This document shows, one piece after another, positions 9,542 to 17,503 of a stretch of 20,525 bases of DNA. This DNA is from Cytidiella melzeri (Eukaryota; Basidiomycota; Agaricomycetes; Polyporales; Irpicaceae). How positions within the stretch are numbered: position 1 is the first letter of the stretch; each line of letters opens with the position of its first letter. Location of the stretch: NCBI GenBank assembly GCA_022592445.1, contig JABYQR010000554.1, positions 1-20,525 on the forward strand, written 5' to 3'. The position numbers and the translations under genes are program-made. Under the pieces are notes generated by a model, which did not search any database, was not told the origin of the DNA, and saw nothing but the letters and a program-made list of their open reading frames with translations.

Positions 9542-12288
9542 AGGCCCAGATACCCTCGATCTTTGTAACGTAGATACTGTCAAAAATGTAGCGCGTTCTA
9601 AGAATTCATTTTTTCTACCGGTTACAATTTGGGTATACGGAAAGAAAGTGCAGGTCGAAGCTCTGGTAGATTCAGGAGCCACAACCACGTTCATCAGTAA
9701 GTCAGTGGTTGAAAGTAACAATCTGGTAACAAATCAACTGGCATCACCGTTTAACGTCATCAACGTCGACGGTACTCCCAATAAAGATGGTCAAATCACT
9801 CACTCAGTACGTGCATACCTAGAAATAGGTTGCACAGAGCAAGACAACACATGCTGTTACTGATCTTGGTAGTAAACAAATGATTATCGGGATGACCTTC
9901 TTACGCCGCCACAATCCGGAGATAGATTGGGCAAATGGCGAGTGGAGATTTACCAGATGTCCTGAACTCTGTGCCCCAAGAGCTCGTAAAAACATCACTG
10001 TAACTCAAGAAGAGATCATGAGCTTGAGTTACCTAAGGGACGTTTGGTGTCAGACAACCTGGACGGAATAGGAAGTGTCAACCCGGACAACCCTCACATC
10101 CACTGGATTGCCTTAGACGATCCAGAAGACCAAGAAATAGCAGAAATAATCGCTGAACTTTCTGGAAAGGAAGATGAGGGCTTTGAAGACGGCTTTGACG
10201 AACAGAATCCGTCAATTGGAAGCCATTAGTACCAAAATATCTTTGGGAATTTGGTGACGTCTTTTCAAAGAAAAAATCAGAGCGCATGCCGTTACGCAAA
10301 CCGTACGATCACGCGATCAAATTTGAGGAAGGTGCCTCCCTTCCCAAAGCGGCTAAACTATACCCGCTGTCTCCAATGGAAAAGAATTCTCTAGATCAAT
10401 GGATCGAAGAGGAACTCCGAAAAGGTTACATCCGCAAATCGAAAAGTCCGATTGCAGCACCTGTGTTCTTCGTCAAGAAGAAAGATGGCTCGTTGCGCCT
10501 TGTGCAAGACTACCGAAAACTGAACGACATCACGGTGAAAAACCGGTACCCCATACCTCGCATCAACGATTTAATCAATTCGTTAAGCGAGGCTAAGGTC
10601 TTCTCCAAGATTGATCTTAGATGGGGATACAATAACGTTCGCATCCAAAAGGGTGACAATGGAAGACGGCCTTCATCACACACCATGGCCTTTTCGAAGC
10701 CAAGGTGATGTATTTCGGTTTCAGCAACGCACCTGCGACTTCCAAGCCATGATGAATGAAATTCTGAGTGATTTGATCTTAGAAGGACATGTCATGGTGT
10801 ATCTCGACGACATCCTCATCTTCACTGAAGACAAGAAGGAAAACCGTCGTATCACACAGGAAGTGCTCAAGCGTCTACGCGAGAATGATCTATTTGCCAA
10901 ACCGGAAAAATGCTTTTTTGAAAAAGATCGCATTGAGTACCTAGGCATGATCATTTCTCACGGACACATCGAGATGGATCCAGCCAAACTCACCGGAGTT
11001 ACTGAGTGGCCGCGACCTGAAAAGGTTAAGCAAGTCCAAGCCTTCTTAGGCTTCGCCAACTTCTATTGGCGTTTCATTAAGAACTTTGCTAAACATGCGA
11101 AACCGCTCACTATTCTTACAAAGAAGGACCAACCCTGGATCTGGAAAGATGCTCAGGAACAGGCCTTCCAAAGTCTGAAACAGGCTTTTACGTCAGCACC
11201 CATTCTGAGGATACCAGATGACGAAAACCCTTTCCGTCTGGAAACAGACGCTAGCGACTTTGCTACAGGAGCGGTCTTATCAAAACTGGACCCAGCTGAC
11301 AACTTGTGGCATCCAGTGGCCTTCTGCTCTAAATCACTCAACGTTCATGAACGTAATTATGAGATATACAATAAAGAGTTGTTGGCTATTATCCGCGCCC
11401 TGCAAGAGTATCGTCAACATCTGGAGGGACATCCGATTACCGTAGAAATATGGTCGGATAATCAAAGCCTGACGTATTTCAGGAATGCCCAGAAGCTGAC
11501 TCGGAGACAAGCGCGATGGGCGTTATACCTCACGCGATTCAATTTTGTGCTCCGGCACAAACCCGGAAAGACCATGCTTACCGCAGATCCTCTGTCCAGG
11601 AGGCCAGATCATGAAGAGGGGGTAAATTCCGATAACGAGGACAAAATTCTCCTTAAACCCGAGTTTTTTGCCATCTCTGCTATCGAAAACTCTCATGACT
11701 TGCCTATCAACGATGATGAAATCCTAAGACGGGTCAAGGAAGCACTCATGAACGACGAAGTTACCAAGGACTATCAGCAGTTACTTAACTCTGGTCCTAG
11801 GGAGTTCAAGAAATCACTAGAGGAATGGAATTTTGAGAACGGATTACTCCTATACCGTGGAAAAGTCTACATCCCCAAAGATCAGAAATTAGATCTGAGA
11901 CGCCAAATCATCCAGATGCATCACGATCTACCTTCTGCCGGACATCCTGGCAGATGGAAAACGTACGAACTGATCTCGAGAAACTACTGGTGGCCAGGTT
12001 TAACCACTGATGTCAAGAAATACGTGACAGGCTGTGACACATGTCAGCGGATGAAGACTTGTCCGCAACAGCCTTACGGACCACTCATCCCTAATCCGGT
12101 TCCGGTCAAACCATGGGATATCATGACTGTCAACTTGATTACTCAGTTACCGGAGTGTGATGGCTTCAATGCTATCTGCGTAGCCTAGACAGCCTCACTA
12201 AAAGGGCGCACTTTTTCCCTATCATAAACGAGTTCTCGGCAAAAGATCTTGCAGCTCTACTCTATGAGAGAGTCTGGACCCTTCACGG
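9504..12288 (+). pseudogene. pol: Pol of gypsy-1: protease, RT, RNase H, truncated integrase
   Basis: Protease: active site ALVDSGATTTFI (about 9660-9695), then [60 protein letters not shown], and the catalytic box VYLDD at 10797-10811. RNase H: TDASDF, NKELLAI, WSDNQ and ADPLSRR carry the acidic residues. Integrase: an HHCC zinc domain (HHDLPSAGH ... CDTC, about 11918-12045), then the start of the core. Where the family has the first catalytic Asp (VDFI) this copy reads VNLI, with AAC at 12132-12134. The core ends after VWTLHG at 12288, before the second Asp. Frame breaks lie near 9835, 10014, 10207, 10660, 10740 and 12184, all but the first being single-base losses. The 1.5 kb from 10742 to 12184 reads through. 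The copy cannot make an active integrase. Confidence 0.88.
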
Positions 12289-12608
12289 TGAGACACTGAG
12301 TCACGCTTCAAACTAAGAACAACCTTAAAGACAACACAACCAACCACGAAGTGGCAATAGAAGTGTAAAGGTGTGGAAGCGCGGAAGTGTTAAAGTGTGC
12401 GAGGTGGTCTTAGAGTCCTAGTTTTACCTGTGCTAAAAGAGCGACAAGGTTTTTGTGATAAAGTTTATATGAAGGGAGCTAGACGGGCAACTACCACGCG
12501 TATTGCGGGTAAAAGGGCAAGTCGGCGCGGTGAAAGAAAAGAGTTATAGCGCGGCTCAAAGAGAACGCGCGGAGATGTCGCGACTTGTAGGAAAACAGCG
12601 CGCGGAGG

Positions 12609-12795
12609 ACGCAGAAGATAAACGCAGGCGCAATATGAATCTCGAACACAAAACGCGGTCGCTGGTGAAGATGAAGTAGTCGCTGTAAAACGCAGGCGCA
12701 GTGAAAGTGAACGCAGTAAGCTCGACGCAGTGAAGGTGAAACGCAACGCAGTAACGCAGTAAAATAACGCAGTTAAAAAGCAAACGCAGTATAAC
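12609..12795. repeat. ACGCAG-rich simple repeat tract
   Basis: The hexamer ACGCAG (CTGCGT on the other strand) recurs about ten times between 12609 and 12791. It is densest from 12689 on, with irregular spacers of A, T and G. It looks like a degenerate microsatellite inside the candidate LTR. Short minus-strand frames that cross it are low-complexity shadows. Confidence 0.55.
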
Positions 12796-12869
12796 GAAGC
12801 CGAAAGGAAACGTGAGAGAAAGATAAACTAATGGAGCGCGGGTCGCAGCGAAGCTATGTGAGATCGCCG

Positions 12870-13426
12870 TCAATTGGACTCGCAGACTGCGCCGGGGGCG
12901 GTAGTGTAGAACACACCTCCCGAGCGGCGATGCGTATTACAGGCGAATGCGTGGCCAACGACGACGTTGGTAGAGCTGGTAAGATTGAACTGCACTAGTT
13001 CGCACTCGTGATCCTCGCCTTCAAAGCAGGAGATAGCCAGCAATCTGGGTGCAGCGCGCGCAGGCAATCGCAGTCAATCGGGATGAAAGGTCCTGAACGT
13101 AGGGGAATTGGGTGATCGCTCTGAGTGTTGCAGTAAGAGCAGTTATCAAGCGAGTCCGCGACAGAGGCGACGGACGACGCTGGCGAGGGTGATTTAGGAG
13201 TTGATCTCTCAGGGGAAACTGTAGGTGCTGCTGAGGGTTCTGGCGGCGGCGTGGGCGCGGGGATGATGGGTAACGGCGTAGAACCTTGCGCGGGCGCGGG
13301 CGGTAAGGGCAGCGACCGTCGGTGGTGGGGAACAGTGGGACAGTAATGGCAGACTCGAGGCGGGTTGTTGTTGGTGGCGCAGCGGACATAAACGTGAAAG
13401 AGCGCAGTGAGACAACGCAGAAGAAG
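12870..13426 (-). other. Possible broken coding region, Cys/His-rich, minus strand
   Basis: One minus-strand frame is open from 13426 to the TAG at 12995-12997 with no ATG. Its composition is protein-like: RVCHYCPTVPHH, a long Pro/Ala/Ser/Thr-rich linker, then a cluster at 13141-13040 with spacing C-x2-C-x18-C-x-C-x4-H-x2-C followed by Trp. That spacing recalls the first half of a PHD or RING zinc finger. A shift of one base continues it as CFEGEDHECELVQFNL... to the TGA at 12870-12872, a frame with further Cys and His. It lies downstream of the minus-strand TATA near 13540. It may be an exon of a gene without its start, or chance in GC-rich DNA. The overlapping 168-residue ATG frame at 13021-13527 is Arg/Pro-rich and looks like a shadow. 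Confidence 0.3.
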
Positions 13427-14119
13427 CTACAGCTATGGGCGCGAAGAGACTCCCTCGACGCGAGCGCAAAGCGTAAAGTGAACTCTGGAAACTGGGGTGG
13501 GGATTGATTGATTTCTACGCAGTACAAGCAACACCTTTCTATATACCCTAAAGACCCTCTCCTAAACCTTTCCTTCTATGTCCTAAACCCAAACGCGAGA
13601 GCGAGGAAACAGGGTGGCAGAATACTTCCGTCTGCAGAAGCAAAATGTCCAGCGAGTCGACGCCCGGCGGACACAGCGTTGGTCGACGCGGAGTAGCGGC
13701 GCGCACCCTTGCACTGAAAAGGCGCCAACCGTCGCAAGCAGGTGATGAGGCGCCGTCCAGGAGTTGCACAGCGTGGCGTGATAGGAGTCTTCCTGAAACG
13801 GGGTTTGCGCGTCAAGTTTCTTCTACTGTTGGTCCGGCCCGCGTCCGAAACACTTGGTGGCTGGCCGGCCCATGCTCCAATGCAAAAGGGGCGTGTCTGT
13901 GTGTCAGGGTTTGGTGCGATTCCTCGGCCTCGGATGTTTCCGGCGCGTTGGCTCCTTGACAAGTCCTCGGATCCTTGGCGAACTCCTCGTGACCTCGGTG
14001 AACTCCTCGTGCCCGCGACACTGGGAAAGTGGAGGGATTTGCCGCTCAGGATGACGCGGGCCGCGCAAATGGCAGGCTGCTGCCGGGTCTCCGCGCCTAG
14101 CCAATTTCCGGGCGTATCA

Positions 14120-14137
14120 TTCTCCCCCCAACTAAAA
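14120..14137 (-). other. Polypurine tract next to gypsy-2 LTR
   Basis: On the minus strand the sequence TTTTAGTTGGGGGGAGAA ends directly against TGATACG, the proposed LTR start. Such a tract primes plus-strand DNA synthesis in LTR retrotransposons. The 12-base core AGTTGGGGGGAG is repeated exactly at 16045-16056 in the same orientation, again followed shortly by GATAC. Confidence 0.55.
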
Positions 14138-14298
14138 TCCGAACCGTTCCCGGTTCTCGCGTGGCAAGTCAAACCGTGGGAACCCTGACCACAAGGATCC
14201 TCGCGCTATTGTGTTGTTGGACTTCGAGTTTTTCACCCTCTCTTCCTCTCCTTCTCCGCATCTGCTTCCTCTCCAACTTTGCTTCTGCTCCTCTCAAC

Positions 14299-15847
14299 AT
14301 GTCAGCCCAAGCCTCCTCTTCTCGCCGCGTTGCTCCTCACCCCTCTACTCGCCGCAACCACTCACCACTTCGCACCATGACCGCTCGCGTGGGACGAGGT
14401 CCAACGCCTCCACCGCTCTCTCCTGCTAAGCAGTTGCTCGCCGTGCGCGAGCAACTCGAGGCCTCCTCGGCCGTCTTAGACTCGGTCCTGCGGATACGCG
14501 CTGATCTCACTGGTGGGTGGGTCGCGGAGGTGATCGAAATCTTCGTAAGTACCCTCTTCTCCTCTACCACCTCTCAGCTAACTCTCCCTTCTAGCAATCG
14601 TACGAGGACGTGTCGCCTCTCTGCGAGGACCAAGGCACCAACCTTGCCTTCCTCGACCTCTTCTCGCCCTTCGCCGCCGAAGAACACCGCGTCCGCCGGC
14701 CGCAAGCGCAGCAGGTCGCCCTCCGCCCTCTCTGGCGCAGCCTCAGCGCCGACCTGGATGCTGAGGGCTCTGCTGACAATCAGCAGTCTTCTATCTCCAA
14801 GTCGCGGTCCCCTAGTGTCGCGCAAGAGTCCGAGCTTGTCGTGACCGAGCTCACGGACGAGGACGAGGACGAGGTGCAGCCGCGTCCTCCGCTGAAGCGC
14901 AAGAGGGCAGCCTCTTCCGCCTCTCTTGAGGTGAGGGCCGGTCCACCGGCCAAACGACTTTCTCAGGCGCAGCAAGACCAGCTGCAAGGCGTGGGTCCCA
15001 ACCTGCTCACCGGCAAGGAGTGGCGAAACTTGCCAACCCACTGGACCGCGACCACCGTTGCTCTCGGCGAGAGCAGGGTGCGTCCCCTCTCTTTTTCCTT
15101 CTCTGTCCACCTCCGCTAACTTTCCCACTCTTCTAGTGCGACTATTGCAAAGAAAAGGACGTCGAGCGGTGCTACCGTCCCAGCAACGGTACGCGGTGCT
15201 TCCGGTGCCTCCCCTGTGCGGACATTAAGCACACCTGCCGGTTCAACGGCAAGCCCTTCGACGAGGTCGCGCCGGACGTCGCCCAGGTGCAGGAAGATGC
15301 CAGCGTCGCCAACGAGGAGCCTGCCGCCCCCCTCTCCGCCTCTTCCGCCGCTACCTCTCGCCCTCAGGTCGCCGCTTCCGTCGCCTCCGACAGCAAGGGC
15401 AAGGGCAAGGCCCCCGCTTCTCCTTCTCGCGTCGCTACCGCAGGTCCCAGCAGCCTCAAGATGGATGTGGTGGTCTCCCCGCTCCGGGCCGAACTGCGTG
15501 GTCCTCAGGACGCCCGGCCTCCCTCTCCTCACCCTCCGCCCGTCGTCTACAACGTCAACGAGGTCCTCGAGGAGGTACCCGGCCGATCCGCAGAGCTCCC
15601 TGGAGGCGCTCCTCCCACTCCCGCCCCTGCTTGTGTCACCAACCGGGTGGTACTGCAACAGTACCTCACCGGCCTCGAGACCAAGCTCGGCGCCGTCCTT
15701 AGTCGGCTCACCGTTGGCAAGGCGCGGATGACTGCGTTGCGCACCAACGCTGCGCTCTACAAGGAGAAGATCCTGGCCGCGCGGCGCGAGCTCGAGCAAG
15801 TCATCGCTGAGGAGGCCACTCTTTTCGCCGGTCCTTCGCGTCGGTAG
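14299..15847 (+). CDS. Spliced zinc-cysteine-cluster protein, antisense within gypsy-2
   Basis: Not a gene I can name; probably a nuclear, DNA- or RNA-binding protein. Three exons are intact: 14299-14544, 14595-15077 and 15137-15847. The introns are 14545-14594 (GTAAGT...TTCTAG) and 15078-15136 (GTGCGT...TTCTAG). The product is about 479 residues. A helical start (PAKQLLAVREQLEASSAVLD) is followed by an acidic stretch (TELTDEDEDE) and a likely nuclear localisation signal (PPLKRKR). The Cys cluster opens exon 3: CDYC, then C at spacings 7, 8, 2, 2 and 6. This resembles the fungal Zn2Cys6 cluster, with one extra Cys. A Pro/Ser/Ala-rich linker follows, and a coiled coil (LQQYLTGLETKLGAVLSRL onwards) ends the protein. 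The ATG at 14299 follows a CT-rich leader (14219-14298) typical of basidiomycete transcription starts. AATAAA lies at 15976. The gene runs opposite to the flanking gypsy-2 pol and LTR. Confidence 0.72.
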
Positions 15848-16262
15848 GGGTTCCTGGGGTTGCTGCTGTGTGCCTGTCGCTGGTTTTGTTTTTCTCTATC
15901 TTGTACTAGTCCTCGCAATGCATTGTTTTCTCCGCTTCTTTTATGAGTGAATGAAGAAAAGAAAGAAAATTCAGGAATAAAATAAATAAAGAAAAGAAAG
16001 AATAAATAAGATGTGAGGCTTGGGTGTGAGGCGCATGTGTATCCCTCCCCCCAACTAATAAAATTTGCCCTGTCCTCAGGGCGCAGGCGTCGAATATGTG
16101 AAAAAATTTGTTAGCGCAAACGACTCTCAGCAAGTCATCATGGAATCGCCGCGCGCAAAATGGTAGTCCCAAAGATATGAAAGAAAAATACGCGAGACGA
16201 AGCACAGAAAAAATGGAAACAATATAATATAAAATTACAACTCATCGTCGAGTGTGTTGCGC
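15848..16262. other. Non-coding: 3' flank of zinc-cluster gene and of gypsy-2 pol, with a polypurine motif
   Basis: No gene is seen. An A-rich run (15954-16010) includes AATAAA at 15976-15981, usable as the polyadenylation region of the plus-strand gene. On the minus strand, GCCCTGAGGACAGGGC (about 16086-16071) is followed by TTAGTTGGGGGGAGGGATAC. That is the arrangement usually found just before the 3' LTR of basidiomycete gypsy elements. No clear LTR follows it. Its core at 16045-16056 matches the tract at 14122-14133. Confidence 0.45.
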
Positions 16263-16598
16263 CTAGGCGTCGAGTGCGTCCGCCGGCTCTTCTTCGTCCT
16301 CTGCCGCGTGTGCGTCGCCTAGCGGCTCGTCTTCATCGTCGTCGCCTTGCGACCGCGACGCCTCCATCTCCTTGAGCCGTTCTAAAGTGATCTCGGCAAA
16401 GCCGTCTGGCAAGGGAATTTCAGCGCGCGCGAGATACGGAATGACTCTAAAGGCTGCCACTGGCCGGTTCAACACCGCGCCGTCCAACTCGCAGAGAACG
16501 TAAGCTCCTCCTCAATTTCTGGTGACCACAATTAGCGGCCCGAGATACCGCGCGCGCATCTTGCGGTTCAAAGCCTTCTCAATCGCGGTGTTGCGGAT
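16263..16598 (-). pseudogene. pol: C-terminal end of gypsy-2 pol
   Basis: Read on the minus strand from 16598: IRNTAIEKALNRKMRARYLG, then a block containing GGAYVLCELDGAVL, RPVAAFRVIPYLAR and an acidic tail (DDDEDEPLG) ending at the TAG at 16263-16265. This is the region after the integrase core in basidiomycete Ty3/gypsy polyproteins (RNT...RYLGP...ELDGAVL...FRVIPY). One in-frame TGA interrupts it at 16512-16514, where the family has a residue such as Arg or Lys. CGA to TGA would explain it. Homology is lost exactly at 16598, where TGTCATGG, the proposed start of gypsy-3's LTR, begins. The five bases CGGAT (16594-16598) would be the target-site duplication. Confidence 0.78.
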
Positions 16599-17355
16599 TG
16601 TCATGGATGGCCTGACTAGCCCTTAATTTTCGCAATTTACCTCTTGTTTTTATCTGTAAAACTCCGGGCTACAACCTAGTTTCAATTCTCTCTGCATAAA
16701 CTCCTTTGCACGTCTATTAAGCGCCCGTATCACGTGGCTTAGACGCTCCACACGGTCACATTACTTGCTACTACGTCACACTGGCATGTGACTTAGCTTA
16801 AGTAAGACCACATGGCTACAGACACATGGCTCAGCCCATAGCTAGGGTTTGACGTCATAGATACCATCCACATGGGCTCCTTATTGTTCTTTCCCTATTG
16901 TTCTCTTTATGGAAGGATGTTCTCACAGGTGTGGGAATGGAATACAATAGTTGGTCTCCTTTTAGATAGATTCTCTCACGAGTAGAGTTCTTGGCAAGGT
17001 CTAGACAATAGCTATTGTTCTCCTTTAGGTAGTCCTTTTGTTCTTCGTTCACACGGCTTCTTGCAAAGCCTGCCCTCAACATGGTCTGTGCGCAGGTCCC
17101 TGAAGTCTATATATACTGCTACATGTACGCTCCTAGCCCCCCATCTCGACCTCTTGGTCTTTACTGGGCTAGGTAAGCCACCCCCTCTTGTACTATATAG
17201 CTGGTAGTACAAATGCTAACTTGGTCTTTACTGGGCTAGATACCTGTATAAGGTTTATAGCTGGTGAGAGCATTGTGCTATACGCCTGCCACCACCTCGT
17301 CGTCGTCTTCCACTCTGTGTCCCTAGTTGCTGCGTCGAGCTCCGTCTCCGTGACA
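16599..17355 (+). repeat. Candidate 5' LTR of gypsy-3
   Basis: It starts TGTCATGG at 16599 and ends CCGTGACA at 17355, so the ends are the perfect inverted pair TGTCA/TGACA, 757 bases apart. A TATA box (TATATATA) lies at 17108-17115. The 20-base word CTTGGTCTTTACTGGGCTAG occurs twice (17153-17172 and 17220-17239), downstream of the TATA box. The next bases, TTAGGTCGAGATCG, occupy the place of a primer binding site, although TGG is not exact. The left border is supported by loss of pol homology. The right border rests on the inverted ends only. Confidence 0.5.
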
Positions 17356-17503
17356 TTAGGTCGAGATCGTTGTGAAACCCTGGGTTCCCCCATTCCCACC
17401 GTTTAAAAAAAGTTTATTCCTGTTTGACGAGTACGTCTCCGGTCTTCTCATACCGTTGAGCTACACTTACGTCGTCCGTTTCTACCCCCTGCGCGTTGTC
17501 TAG
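17356..17503 (+). other. Leader of gypsy-3 with an intron that splits the ORF0 start codon
   Basis: A donor GTACGT starts at 17431 and an acceptor TTGTCTAG ends at 17503. The 73-base intron would join A (17430) to TG (17504-17505) and create ATG CCT AAG, the start of ORF0. No ATG exists in that frame without splicing: the frame is open back to 17428 and then meets TGA at 17425. The splice sites are seen; splicing is inferred. Confidence 0.42.

Larger units (their letters stand above)
5906..12288 (+). mobile_element. Ty3/gypsy LTR retrotransposon, gypsy-1, truncated in integrase
   Basis: Order is LTR, leader, ORF0, gag, protease, RT, RNase H, integrase, which is the Ty3/gypsy order because integrase follows RNase H. 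The gag-pol junction is a -1 frameshift site. The 3' part of integrase and the 3' LTR are missing. Coding homology stops at 12288, exactly where the candidate LTR of gypsy-2 begins with TGAGAC. The five bases before the break (CACGG, 12284-12288) would be the target-site duplication. The left edge is uncertain: 5906 (TGTCAAG) and 5888 (TGGGAAT) both fit an LTR start. Internal reading frames carry several single-base deletions. Confidence 0.72.
12289..14119 (-). repeat. Candidate long 3' LTR of gypsy-2
   Basis: On the plus strand the block begins TGAGACACTG at 12289 and ends GGCGTATCA at 14119, so it has TGA...TCA ends. On the minus strand it starts TGATACGCC immediately after the purine run GGGGGGAGAA, as expected for a 3' LTR. 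A minus-strand TATA box (GGGTATATAG) lies at about 13538-13547, so U3 would be about 570 bases and R-U5 about 1.2 kb. The length of 1831 bases is long for a fungal LTR. Features inside are a twofold repeat of GAACTCCTCGTG (13980-14011), an ACGCAG-rich tract and a Cys-rich open frame. No second copy is in the window, so the borders rest on the ends, the polypurine tract and the break in gypsy-1. Confidence 0.42.
12289..16598 (-). mobile_element. Ty3/gypsy element on the minus strand, gypsy-2, 3' part only
   Basis: Read on the minus strand the order is: pol C-terminus (16598-16263), 3' untranslated DNA, a polypurine-tract-like motif (16056-16045), a region holding an antisense gene (14299-15847), a polypurine tract (14137-14120), then a candidate 3' LTR (14119-12289). 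The low-coordinate edge falls exactly where gypsy-1 integrase is broken. The high-coordinate edge falls exactly where gypsy-3's LTR starts. Whether the pol piece and the LTR belong to one element or to two superposed remnants cannot be settled here. The shared motif at both polypurine tracts favours one lineage. Confidence 0.5.

Noticed and set aside
13576..14172. 198-residue minus-strand frame and overlapping plus-strand frames in the same GC-rich stretch
   Set aside because: Long frames on both strands arise from high GC; there is no family resemblance, and the stretch reads as U3 of the candidate LTR.
14161..14298. Upstream extension of the first exon of the zinc-cluster gene in the same frame
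   Set aside because: It translates a CT-rich leader into Ser/Leu/Pro; the ATG at 14299 after the leader is the natural start.
15116..15799. 227-residue minus-strand frame
   Set aside because: Shadow of exon 3 of the zinc-cluster gene, Gly/Arg/Leu-rich as expected for the reverse of a Pro/Ser/Ala-rich frame.
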